A DNA stretch of 32,512 bases from CAYLVJ01 sp964615425 (GTDB lineage Bacteria > Patescibacteriota > Minisyncoccia > Minisyncoccales > CAYTKG01): the NCBI GenBank assembly GCA_964615425.1, contig CAZTOB010000005.1, positions 1 to 32,512 of the forward strand, written 5' to 3'. Under the pieces are notes generated by a model. It did not search any database and was not told where the DNA came from. It saw only the letters and a program-made list of their open reading frames with translations. Shown here piece by piece: positions 7,961-14,979 of this stretch. Position numbers and translations under genes: made by a program. Positions within the stretch are counted from its first letter, which is position 1; every line of letters starts with the position of its first letter.

Positions 7961-9322
7961 ATGGCTAAAACAAATTACAACAACCAAGCAAAAAGTCTTC
8001 CTCGTGCGGTTGAGGCAGAACGTTCTCTTTTGGGGTGTGTTTTAATGGATAAAGTTGCTGTTGCTCGGGTGGTTGATGTTTTGCTTCCTCGTGATTTTTA
8101 CAAAGAAAAGCACCGTTTCGTTTTCGAGTCAGTAGTTGAGCTTTTTGAAAAAGGAGAGCCGGTAGATGTTTTAACGGTTAGCAACCGGTTGGAAGAGAAA
8201 GAAGTTTTAAAAGAGGTCGGAGGTCGTACTTATCTTACGGAGTTAGTAAATTCTGTTCCTACTGCTGCTCATGTTATGGAGTACGCCAACATAGTACAAA
8301 AAAAGAGGGTTTTAAGGGACTTAATAGAAGCTTCTCATCATATTTTACAACTCGGCTACAAGGAAGAAGAAGAGGTTGAGGTTCTTTTGGATAAAGCTGA
8401 GGAAAGGATCTTTAGTATTGCCGAAGATCGATTGAGCCAGGATTTTGTTCCGGTAAAAAGCACCTTAGAAGAAGCATTTGAAAGAATAGATTCTCTTTCA
8501 AAGCAGAAGGGAACACCGCGCGGCGTCTCTACGGGTTATCGGCAATTGGATAATCTTTTAGCCGGGCTTCAAAAATCAGACCTTATTCTGCTTGCTGCCA
8601 GACCTTCTGTTGGTAAGTCTGCCCTTGCTCTGAATTTTGCCTCCCACGCAGCGTTGGAAGAAAATGTCCCGGTTGGAATTTTCAGTTTGGAAATGTCTAA
8701 GGATCAAGTAGTAGACAGGTTGATAGCAGCCGAGTCCGGTATTGATCTTTGGCGTCTCCGAACCGGAAGAGTTTCAGGCGGAGAAAAAAGCAACGATTTT
8801 GAAAGAATTAGAAGAGCCCTTGGGGTTTTGTCAGAAGCCCCTATTTATATTGACGATTCCGCGACCTCTAATATTTTACAAATGAGGGCTATGGCAAGAA
8901 GACTGCAGGCAAAAAGGGGGCTGGGCCTTTTAATTGTTGACTACTTGCAGCTTGTTGAGCCGAGGATTATGGCTGATAGTATGGTAAGACAAATTACAGA
9001 AATTTCACGTTCTCTTAAAGGTTTGGCTAGAGAGCTTGAAATACCAGTTTTAGCTCTTTCGCAGCTTTCAAGAAGAGTTGAGCGGAGAACCCCTCCTCGC
9101 CCCATTTTGGCTGACTTGAGGGAAAGTGGAGCCTTGGAGCAGGATGCGGATGTAGTTATGTTTATTTACAGAAAAAGAGAAGAAAACAGCAACCGTTACA
9201 AAAATAAGTCAGAAATTATTGTCGCTAAACACAGAAACGGACCGGTGGGAACAGCCGATCTTTACTTTGATGAACGTACAGTTACTTTTCGGGACGTTGA
9301 AACACGTTTTGACGAAGAGTGA
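7961..9322 (+). CDS. dnaB: Replicative DNA helicase DnaB
   Basis: Hexameric 5'-3' replication-fork helicase, 453 aa, full length. The N-terminal helical domain (residues ~10-110, beginning LPRAVEAERSLLG) is followed by a RecA-type ATPase core. Walker A RPSVGKS is at about residues 214-220, the Walker B region is LGLLIVDYLQL, and the later motifs LSQLSRRVE and DLRESGALEQDADVV are conserved. No intein interrupts it. There is no Shine-Dalgarno; see the promoter immediately upstream. recR follows after 9 nt on the same strand, so both probably share one mRNA. Confidence 0.97.
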   Translation: MAKTNYNNQAKSLPRAVEAERSLLGCVLMDKVAVARVVDVLLPRDFYKEKHRFVFESVVELFEKGEPVDVLTVSNRLEEKEVLKEVGGRTYLTELVNSVPTAAHVMEYANIVQKKRVLRDLIEASHHILQLGYKEEEEVEVLLDKAEERIFSIAEDRLSQDFVPVKSTLEEAFERIDSLSKQKGTPRGVSTGYRQLDNLLAGLQKSDLILLAARPSVGKSALALNFASHAALEENVPVGIFSLEMSKDQVVDRLIAAESGIDLWRLRTGRVSGGEKSNDFERIRRALGVLSEAPIYIDDSATSNILQMRAMARRLQAKRGLGLLIVDYLQLVEPRIMADSMVRQITEISRSLKGLARELEIPVLALSQLSRRVERRTPPRPILADLRESGALEQDADVVMFIYRKREENSNRYKNKSEIIVAKHRNGPVGTADLYFDERTVTFRDVETRFDEE

Positions 9323-9331
9323 TAACGTGAT

Positions 9332-9958
9332 ATGTATTCTGAAGAAATTGAAAAATTAATAAGAAAGTTTTCTAACTTTCCAGGGGTGGGTCCTAAAACT
9401 GCTGCTCGTTTTGTGTTTTATCTTACAGATCTTTCTAAAAAGGAAACAAAAAGTTTCCTGGAAGCCGTTGCGGGAGTTAAGAACAATCTTAAAAGATGTA
9501 ATTTTTGTTTCAAGTATTTTAATTTTTCTTCCCAGAAGAACAAAACACTTTGTGAAATCTGCAGCGATCCGAGAAGAGAGAAAAACAAAATATGCGTAGT
9601 TGAAAAAGAAACTGATCTATCCTCTATCGAAGAAAAGCACTTTTACAAAGGACTTTATTTTGTCTTGGGAGGGAGTGTTTCTTCTCTGGAAAAAAAAGAT
9701 TTAAAAAAACTGCGGATCGAAGAACTAAAGGAAAGAATTAAAGATCCCGGTAAGTTCGGAATCCAAGGAAAAGTAAAGGAAGTTATTTTAGCTCTAAACC
9801 CAACCACCGAGGGTGAAGGAACAACTCTTCTTCTTCAGCGAAAGTTAAAGAAGCTTCCTGTTACTTTGACTCGTTTGGGACGCGGTCTTCCCAGAGGAGG
9901 AGAAGTAGAATACGCTGACAGGGAAACTCTCTCCTCCGCTTTTAAGAATAGGAGTTGA
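9332..9958 (+). CDS. recR: Recombination protein RecR
   Basis: RecFOR-pathway protein that helps load RecA on gapped DNA; 208 aa, the usual length. The helix-hairpin-helix motif FPGVGPKTAARF is at residues 16-27, the Cys4 zinc finger is Cys56, Cys59, Cys74, Cys77, and the Toprim domain begins at KICVVEKETDL. The C-terminal TRLGRGLPRGGEVEYAD segment is strongly conserved. It follows dnaB by 9 nt and lacks a clear Shine-Dalgarno. RecO and RecF are not in the window. Confidence 0.95.
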   Translation: MYSEEIEKLIRKFSNFPGVGPKTAARFVFYLTDLSKKETKSFLEAVAGVKNNLKRCNFCFKYFNFSSQKNKTLCEICSDPRREKNKICVVEKETDLSSIEEKHFYKGLYFVLGGSVSSLEKKDLKKLRIEELKERIKDPGKFGIQGKVKEVILALNPTTEGEGTTLLLQRKLKKLPVTLTRLGRGLPRGGEVEYADRETLSSAFKNRS

Positions 9959-9961
9959 AAC

Positions 9962-9999
9962 AAATTAAAAAACAGGTCTTTTCACCTGTTTTTTAATTT
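9962..9999. terminator. Bidirectional terminator between recR and rplU
   Basis: Long AT-flanked stem aaattaaaaaacaggt / acctgttttttaattt with a 6-nt loop; T-rich on both strands. It closes the convergent recR (+) and rplU (-) transcripts. Confidence 0.85.
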
Positions 10000-10314
10000 T
10001 TAAGAGATCGATTTGATTTTTACTTTCATGTAGGGTTGTTTGTGCCCCTTTTTAGTCATCTGCCTCGTTTTGTTTTTAAACTTTAAAACAGTGATCTTTT
10101 TCCCTCTTCCTTTTTCGCTAATTTCACCTTTTACCTCCGCTCCTTTTAAAAAAGGTTTTCCTATCTTGGTTTTGTCCTTTATTTGAGTCAACAAAACTTT
10201 ATCGAAGACCACTTCATCTCCTTCTTTTTTATTCTTTATTTTTTCTATTTTTACTTCGTCTCCTTCTTTGACTAAGTATTGCTTCCCTCCTGTTTTTATA
10301 ACTGCCGAATTCAT
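10000..10314 (-). CDS. rplU: 50S ribosomal protein bL21
   Basis: Large-subunit protein that binds 23S rRNA; 104 aa, normal length. It begins SAVIKTGGKQYLVKEGDEVKIEK, typical for the family, and the conserved C-terminal block KKGHKQPYMKVKI is present. The usual partner rpmA (bL27) does not follow; the gene sits alone between two terminator/hairpin regions. No Shine-Dalgarno is visible. A weak promoter (TTGAAA at 10373-10368, TAGAAA at 10350-10345, 17-bp spacer) lies upstream. Confidence 0.95.
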   Translation of the reverse strand: MNSAVIKTGGKQYLVKEGDEVKIEKIKNKKEGDEVVFDKVLLTQIKDKTKIGKPFLKGAEVKGEISEKGRGKKITVLKFKNKTRQMTKKGHKQPYMKVKIKSIS

Positions 10315-10388
10315 AAAATTTATTTAAGTTTTAAACCATGCTTATTTCTAACAAATTTTTAGCTTGTTTTCAAGTTTTTGAGTTTGAG

Positions 10389-10415
10389 GTCGGAAAGGGT
10401 GATGGCTCTTCCGAC
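10389..10415 (-). repeat. 3' hairpin with loop matching the upstream repeat (left arm)
   Basis: Stem GTCGGAA / TTCCGAC (7 bp) with a 13-nt loop that carries agggtgatggc. It starts one base after the stop of the 103-aa gene. The loop and right stem repeat in inverted orientation at 10743-10760. There is no U-tract, so it is not an obvious terminator. Confidence 0.7.
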
Positions 10416-10416
10416 A

Positions 10417-10728
10417 CTATGCGAGTGCTTTGCGGGCTTCATTGATTTTTTCCTCCCAAGCTCTTATCTTTTCTTCGGTGCCTGTTTGTTGCGCCAGGTA
10501 CCGGTTTAAGGCAAGCATTTCCGCCTGCGTCAGGCCGATTACTTCTCGGCCTGTTTTTTCCTTCCCGGCGATCACCTTTTCCCATTTTTGAAGATCGTCG
10601 TTTGTCATCCAAGCTCTTCTCCAGCGGAGAAAAGCCATGGCGTAGTCAAGGAGGAAAAGATTCTTCCTCCCGTTTTCTCCGGAGAGAGCCTCTTTTAAGG
10701 CGTCTCTCATTTTCCACACAGTTCTCAT
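10417..10728 (-). CDS. 103-aa orphan soluble helical protein
   Basis: An unrecognised 103-aa protein, predicted soluble and mostly helical. It is charged and rich in Trp, Arg, Glu and Lys (e.g. FLRWRRAWMTNDDLQKWE, IRAWEEKINEARKAL); I see no catalytic motif, cysteines or membrane segment. Expression signals are strong: AAAGGAG ribosome binding site 6 nt before the ATG, a palindrome over the probable promoter, and a hairpin directly after the stop. Its base composition looks richer in G+C than the neighbours. The whole gene is bracketed by an 11-bp (plus 6-bp) inverted repeat, which could mark a small inserted cassette or allow pairing of the two ends of the mRNA. Function unknown. Confidence 0.7.
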   Translation of the reverse strand: MRTVWKMRDALKEALSGENGRKNLFLLDYAMAFLRWRRAWMTNDDLQKWEKVIAGKEKTGREVIGLTQAEMLALNRYLAQQTGTEEKIRAWEEKINEARKALA

Positions 10729-10742
10729 TTTTATCTCCTTTC

Positions 10743-10760
10743 TGTCGGGGCCATCACCCT
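10743..10760 (-). repeat. Inverted repeat in leader of the 103-aa gene (right arm)
   Basis: tgtcggggccatcaccct. Its last 11 bases are the exact reverse complement of 10396-10406 and its first 6 of 10411-10416. It lies directly upstream of the Shine-Dalgarno of the 103-aa gene. Confidence 0.75.
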
Positions 10761-10762
10761 CT

Positions 10763-10788
10763 AAAGGTACTATATTAATACTACCTTT
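10763..10788 (-). promoter_or_regulatory. 26-bp palindrome over the probable promoter
   Basis: AAAGGTA-C-TATATTAATA-C-TACCTTT is symmetrical except for the C:C pair and the central ATTA. A -35-like TTGAAA (10805-10800) lies upstream on the minus strand and -10-like sequences (TATTAA, TATAGT) fall inside the palindrome. A repressor operator for the 103-aa gene is a reasonable inference; a plus-strand terminator is the alternative, though no plus-strand gene ends here. Confidence 0.5.
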
Positions 10789-10815
10789 TTTGAGCTTAAT
10801 TTCAAGTTAAAATTT

Positions 10816-10841
10816 AAAAGAGTCGAAAACGACTCTTTTTT
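10816..10841 (-). terminator. Terminator of the dcw operon / tRNA-Glu
   Basis: Stem aaaagagtcg / cgactctttt with AAAA loop, T-rich on the minus strand; it starts 3 nt after the encoded CCA of tRNA-Glu. Confidence 0.8.
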
Positions 10842-10844
10842 ATT

Positions 10845-10920
10845 TGGCAGCCCCACGGGGATTTGAACCCCGGTTACAAGGATGAGAACCTTGCGTCCTG
10901 AACCACTAGACGATGGGGCC
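10845..10920 (-). tRNA. tRNA-Glu (anticodon CTC), CCA encoded
   Basis: Cloverleaf with acceptor GGCCCCA / TGGGGCT (terminal G-U), anticodon stem CAAGG / CCTTG, loop TTCTCAT giving anticodon CTC (reads GAG), T arm CGGGG-TTCAAAT-CCCCG, discriminator G, then an encoded CCA. It begins 11 nt after the Mur-ligase-like fragment, so it probably rides on the cell-division operon transcript. Confidence 0.95.
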
Positions 10921-10931
10921 TTTTACAAATT

Positions 10932-11477
10932 CTAACTTTCTTTTTTGTGCTTGTCAAAGTTTTTTAACTCTTTTGAGACTTGTACTAAATTGAATTTAGC
11001 TGCCACTAAAAAAGCTATAACCGAAGCTAAAGATTCAAGCTCATTTTTACTCCATTTTCCTTTTATTCGGAAGGGAACAAGGTGGCCGTCGAACTCCGCC
11101 TTGAAACTGGTTATTTCTTTTTCTCTTATTAGGTCCGTAATCATTACTTCGGCTTTAGACCCAACAGCGTAGTTTTTCCGAATTGCTTTTGTCGCCACTT
11201 TGTTTTTGGAGGCGGGGGAAACAAGGTAATCTTTGGGTCTTAATTTTTTAACTAATTTTTTAAACTTCGGAGAAGAATTTTTTTTGAAAATTAAAAAAGC
11301 TCTCTGGGACCTTTTTAAAAGTTTGGGGGAAACTTTTTTCCAAACAAGAGGTGTTCTTTCAGGGGTTTTTTCTAAAAGCCACCCTAAGAGATTAAAAGAC
11401 AACTTGTCCTCCGGATCAATGAAAACGATCTCTTTTATTCCTAAAAAAACACTTAATTTTTTTATAATTTTTTTCAT
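10932..11477 (-). CDS. Mur-ligase-like fragment lacking the P-loop
   Basis: A 181-aa protein in the position where murE/murF normally follows ftsI. Its C-terminal part, from about residue 105, resembles the end of the central domain of MurF/MurE: SKAEVMITDLI, then ITSFKAEFDGHLVPFRIKG, then an LASVIAFLVAAKFNLVQVSK helix that matches the NALAAIAVALELG region. The ATP-binding GTxGKT motif and the substrate-binding C-terminal domain are absent, so ligase activity is unlikely. The N-terminal ~100 residues are basic and not recognisable. The ATG at 11477 overlaps the ftsI stop (ATGA), which fixes the start and argues for a translated gene rather than debris. It may be a scaffold for cell-wall enzymes, or a decaying ligase. 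Confidence 0.6.
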   Translation of the reverse strand: MKKIIKKLSVFLGIKEIVFIDPEDKLSFNLLGWLLEKTPERTPLVWKKVSPKLLKRSQRAFLIFKKNSSPKFKKLVKKLRPKDYLVSPASKNKVATKAIRKNYAVGSKAEVMITDLIREKEITSFKAEFDGHLVPFRIKGKWSKNELESLASVIAFLVAAKFNLVQVSKELKNFDKHKKES

Positions 11478-13153
11478 TTTAAGTCCTCGGTTTTGGTAGG
11501 GGGGATTTCCCAATAGTCTAAAATATATTTTGCGAGGTTGTGAAAGATTGGAACGGCGGAATAACCGGCTGTTCTTGTCTGGGGAGCGTCTAGTTTAACT
11601 ACTATTAGAAATCTTGGGTCATAAGAAGGAGCAAAACCTACGAAAGTTTGGGCGGTTTCCTCTGAATAACCCTTTCTGTCGACTCCGAGAGCTGGCCAAG
11701 GCATCTGAGCGGTTCCAGTTTTTCCTGCTACGTGGTAACCTTTTATCTGTGCACTTTTAGCAAAGCCGGTTTCGACCACCGAAGTTAACATATTGGTCAT
11801 TTGTTGGGCGGTTTCTTGTGAAATTACCCGTTCCTCTTTCCGGGGTGGAAAAAAATCATTAGTTTTGGGATCTGTGTCTTTTATGATCTTAACGGGCGTC
11901 ATTTTTCCGTTATTGGCAAAAACTGAGAAGGCTTGAGCTAGTTGGATCGGGGTCACCTCTATTCCCTGTCCAAAAGATGCGGTTAGGAACGATATCTCTC
12001 TTCCGGATTTAATTTCTTTGTTCTGAGGTAGAAGTTCTCCTTGAACAGCTATGCCGGTTTTTTCTAAAAAACCAAATCTTTCAATATAGTCCCAAAACTT
12101 TTTATGGCCGAGCTGTCTTTCTGCAAATACGGCTCCGGTATTGATGGACTTCTCTAAAACATTGGTCATAGTTTGTCTTCCCCATACATTTTGATCATAG
12201 TTGCGAATGGTCCATGAACCAACTTCAACTTTTCCGGTGTCAACGTATTCTGTTTCTGGAGTGACCCTTTTTTCGTTTAAAGCGGCAGCCATTGTAAACG
12301 CCTTAAAAACAGAACCCGGTTCGTAAGCTATTTGAACAGCATTGTTTTGAAAAACCCAGGTGTTTTCTACTTTTGAATATTCGTTGGGATTAAAAGATGG
12401 GTAGTGGGCCATGGCTAAAACTTCTCCCGAGCGCGGATCAAGAACTATTACCTGACCGTTTTTGAACTTGTATTCTTCATGGGCTTCTTTGAGCATTTCT
12501 TCTGCTGTAAATTGGATATTCGGATCTAGGGTGCTTTGGACATTGGTTCCTTTTCCCTGATTATTTTCTTGTTCAGAAAGAAACTCAAAGGGGGCTCCGC
12601 TTTTTTGAATTAAAGTTTCCTTGCCTTCAAGTATTTCTTGGCAATATCCTTCAATTCCATACTGACCTGTGTTTTCCCCTCCTACGAATCCGATAACGTT
12701 GGCGGCTGTTTCCCCCTGGGGGTAAAAGCGAGTATTTTTCTCTTCGACATATACTCCGGTTAAGTTTGCTTTTTCGATTTCTTCAACTTTTTCTTTTGAA
12801 AGATCATATTTTAAGGCAGCGAAGTAGTTGTTTTTTGAAAGCGCTTCTTCTATTTCTTCTTTTTCCATCTTCAAAATTAGAGAAAGTTTTTCTGCTACTT
12901 CGCTCTTGTTTTTTATAGTACGAGGAGAAACAAAAACATATTTTTCTTGTTTGTTGGCGGCCAAAGGATCGCCGTTTGCAAAAAATATTTCTCCTCTTTC
13001 TCCTTGGATCGGTTTAATTATTTTTTGCTGTCCCTCAGCAAGAGCTAAATAGAAGTTGTTTTTTTTGATCTGTAAAAAAATTAAGCGACCGATGATAGTC
13101 GCTCCTAAAACGATAAAGATGAACATTAAAATGTATTCCTTCCACTTTTTCAT
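11474..13153 (-). CDS. ftsI: Penicillin-binding protein (FtsI-type transpeptidase)
   Basis: Class B penicillin-binding protein for septal peptidoglycan cross-linking, 559 aa. A cytoplasmic Lys-rich start is followed by one membrane helix (residues ~8-28), a PBP dimerisation domain (GERGEIFFANGDPLA, a variant of RGxIxDRNG), and the transpeptidase domain with S-x-x-K as SVFK (Ser281, Lys284), S-x-N as SIN (336-338) and KTG as KTGTAQ (478-483). There is no PASTA domain. Two starts are possible: GTG at 13159, overlapping the ftsL stop, or ATG at 13153. The latter is preferred because GGAG lies 5 nt before it. Downstream it overlaps the Mur-like gene by ATGA. Confidence 0.93.
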   Translation of the reverse strand: MKKWKEYILMFIFIVLGATIIGRLIFLQIKKNNFYLALAEGQQKIIKPIQGERGEIFFANGDPLAANKQEKYVFVSPRTIKNKSEVAEKLSLILKMEKEEIEEALSKNNYFAALKYDLSKEKVEEIEKANLTGVYVEEKNTRFYPQGETAANVIGFVGGENTGQYGIEGYCQEILEGKETLIQKSGAPFEFLSEQENNQGKGTNVQSTLDPNIQFTAEEMLKEAHEEYKFKNGQVIVLDPRSGEVLAMAHYPSFNPNEYSKVENTWVFQNNAVQIAYEPGSVFKAFTMAAALNEKRVTPETEYVDTGKVEVGSWTIRNYDQNVWGRQTMTNVLEKSINTGAVFAERQLGHKKFWDYIERFGFLEKTGIAVQGELLPQNKEIKSGREISFLTASFGQGIEVTPIQLAQAFSVFANNGKMTPVKIIKDTDPKTNDFFPPRKEERVISQETAQQMTNMLTSVVETGFAKSAQIKGYHVAGKTGTAQMPWPALGVDRKGYSEETAQTFVGFAPSYDPRFLIVVKLDAPQTRTAGYSAVPIFHNLAKYILDYWEIPPTKTEDLK

Positions 13154-13155
13154 CT

Positions 13156-13449
13156 TCACTCCGTCTTAGCTACTTCCTGGTTCAAAGTATTAATGTAGGC
13201 AATTTCTTGTACTTTTTCAAAATCCATTTTCTCAGCGAAATTTTCGATTTTTTCGTAATCCCCTCTTCCTTTTGCTAGTGTGTTCAACTCTTCATTGTTT
13301 GAAGAAAGAAAGATTATTCTCTCCTTATACTTTTGAGCTTGAAAAGAACCTTGAATTAAATTAGTAAATTGAAAGGCAAAAGAAGTAGTTAGAGCGATAT
13401 TAGCGAGTATTAAAAGAGTGACGCTTGCCTTGTGTATGACATTGGTCAT
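13156..13449 (-). CDS. ftsL: FtsL-like cell-division protein
   Basis: A 97-aa bitopic protein: short cytoplasmic N-terminus, one membrane helix (residues ~9-28), then a coiled-coil-like segment (AQKYKERIIFLSSNNEELNT) and a charged tail. Sequence similarity to FtsL/FtsB is low, as is usual for these proteins; the call rests on topology, size and position between rsmH and ftsI. FtsL forms the divisome activator complex with FtsB and FtsQ. It is 11 nt downstream of rsmH. Confidence 0.75.
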   Translation of the reverse strand: MTNVIHKASVTLLILANIALTTSFAFQFTNLIQGSFQAQKYKERIIFLSSNNEELNTLAKGRGDYEKIENFAEKMDFEKVQEIAYINTLNQEVAKTE

Positions 13450-13460
13450 TTTTGTAAAGA

Positions 13461-14351
13461 TTATTTTTTAATAATTTCGGCGGCCCTGAGTCGGGCGGAT
13501 CGTGAACTTGGATTTTCTTTTTTTTCCGCCTCACTCGGTCTTACCGCTTCTTTTGTTAAAATCTTGAGGTTTTCCGCCTCTTTCTTGAAAAAGTTTTTAA
13601 CTATCTTGTCTTCTAAGGAATGAAAGGAAACAACCACTATCCGCCCTTCTTTTTCGATCACTCTCAGTGCCTGGGGTAAAGTTTTTTTAAGGTTTTCCAG
13701 TTCTTCATTGACTGCTATTCTCAACGCTTGAAAAGTCTTTGTTGCTGGGTGGATTCTTCTTTCTTGGTACCAGGTTGGGGTAGATTTTTTAATTATCTCC
13801 ACCAGGTCTTTAGTTGTTTTAATTTTTTTCTTTTTTCTTTGCTTTATTATTTTCCCACTTATTTTATGGGCAAATTCTTCTTCTCCGTATTCTTTTAATA
13901 TTTCCTCTATTTTTTTTCTGGGCCAGTTGTTTACGATTTTCCGAGCGGTTAATTTTTCTTTCTTTCCGTCGAAGCGCATGATGAGAGGTTCGTCTTTTTG
14001 GAACGTGAATCCTCGGCCGCTCTCTGTAAGATGATTTGTGGAAAGTCCAAGGTCGAAGATGATTCCAGAAAAGTTATTGACGGGGATGTTTTTTGCTATT
14101 TTTTCAAGGTTGGAGAAGTTTTCGTTGACGAGGATTAATCTTCTTTCAAGGTTCTTTTTTTCTTGTTTTTCCCTTACCTTATTCAGCATTTCATTGTCCC
14201 AGTCTATTCCTATAACTTTCCCCTCGGGTTTGGATTTTTCTAATATTTTTAAGGCGTGCCCCCCTTGGTTTATTGTTGCGTCGATATAATGTTCGTTTGG
14301 CTGGGGAGACAAATAATGGATAACCTCTTTTTGAAGAACGGGGACATGCAT
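13461..14351 (-). CDS. rsmH: 16S rRNA (cytosine(1402)-N(4))-methyltransferase
   Basis: RsmH/MraW methylates N4 of C1402 in the ribosomal decoding site; 296 aa, normal length. It starts MHVPVLQKEVI, as in the family. The SAM site is YIDATINQGGHALKIL (the usual GGGGHS is NQGGHA here), and GIIFDLGLSTNHL, GFTFQKDEPLIMRFD and FHSLEDKIVKNFF are all diagnostic. The frame is open 4 codons further upstream with a TTG start, but the ATG at 14351, one base after the mraZ stop, fits the family N-terminus. Confidence 0.96.
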   Translation of the reverse strand: MHVPVLQKEVIHYLSPQPNEHYIDATINQGGHALKILEKSKPEGKVIGIDWDNEMLNKVREKQEKKNLERRLILVNENFSNLEKIAKNIPVNNFSGIIFDLGLSTNHLTESGRGFTFQKDEPLIMRFDGKKEKLTARKIVNNWPRKKIEEILKEYGEEEFAHKISGKIIKQRKKKKIKTTKDLVEIIKKSTPTWYQERRIHPATKTFQALRIAVNEELENLKKTLPQALRVIEKEGRIVVVSFHSLEDKIVKNFFKKEAENLKILTKEAVRPSEAEKKENPSSRSARLRAAEIIKK

Positions 14352-14352
14352 C

Positions 14353-14784
14353 TTAAATACCAAGTTCTTCTAGTTTTTCCACCATACTTCCGATATTTCT
14401 TTCGGTCTTGTCTTTGTATTTCTCCCATTTTTCTCTTTCCCAAATTTCTATCTTATTAATCATTCCGATTATTGTTACTTCTCTTTCAAGGTCGGCATAT
14501 TTAGCTAAATAATCCGGGACAAGAATTCTTCCTAACTTATCGAAGCTTACTTCAGAAGCTCCGGAAAGCATAATCCTTACAAAACCTCTTGTTTCCCCCT
14601 TCGCGGTTGGCAGATCTTGAAGTTTTTGGGCCAACTCTTTCCAAGCGTTTAACGGGTAAAGGACTAGACAATTTTCAATGCCGCGCGTAATAACCGCCTT
14701 TTCTCCTAGTTCTTTTCTCATACTTGCCGGAATGGACATTCTTCGTTTTTCATCCATCGAATAGTTGTGCTGACCCATGAACAT
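14353..14784 (-). CDS. mraZ: Transcriptional regulator MraZ
   Basis: DNA-binding regulator of the division/cell-wall cluster, 143 aa, built from two SpoVT/AbrB-like swapped-hairpin repeats; each has its DxxxR signature (DEKRRMSIP near residue 10, DKLGRILVP near residue 83). The start at 14784 is chosen because MFMGQHNYSMDEK aligns with the family N-terminus (MFMGxYxHxLDxK); the frame extends 15 codons upstream only through a TTG start. MraZ binds tandem GTGG-type boxes in its own promoter and regulates the operon; such boxes are present upstream here. Confidence 0.95.
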   Translation of the reverse strand: MFMGQHNYSMDEKRRMSIPASMRKELGEKAVITRGIENCLVLYPLNAWKELAQKLQDLPTAKGETRGFVRIMLSGASEVSFDKLGRILVPDYLAKYADLEREVTIIGMINKIEIWEREKWEKYKDKTERNIGSMVEKLEELGI

Positions 14785-14821
14785 GTTGTTTTTCACATTA
14801 TTACTGCTTTTTAACATGTTT

Positions 14822-14913
14822 TTCCACAATTTTCCACTTCATGTTAATTATATTCCACTTAGTGTTTAGCTGTCAATAGGTTGAAAACACCCCTTTTTCC
14901 ACACTTTTTTCAC
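14822..14913 (-). promoter_or_regulatory. mraZ promoter with array of MraZ-box-like repeats
   Basis: A near-perfect promoter: -35 TTGACA (14876-14871), 18-bp spacer, -10 TATAAT (14852-14847). On the minus strand GTGGAA occurs at 14827-14822, 14837-14832, 14858-14853 and 14902-14897, with related GTGAAA (14913-14908) and GGGGTG (14893-14888). Several are spaced about 10 bp, one helical turn. One box lies in the spacer, two downstream of the start point and three upstream of -35. This fits tandem MraZ operators. Confidence 0.75.
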
Positions 14914-14931
14914 AGTTTATTTATTAAAATT

Positions 14932-14964
14932 AAAAACAACCTGGACATCCAGGTTGTTTTTTTT
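14932..14964 (-). terminator. Terminator of the Clp-like/LppX-like operon
   Basis: Stem aaaacaacctgga / tccaggttgtttt with a very small loop and T runs on both sides, 15 nt after the stop of the LppX-like gene. Confidence 0.85.
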
Positions 14965-14979
14965 AACCTTTTTTCTTTC

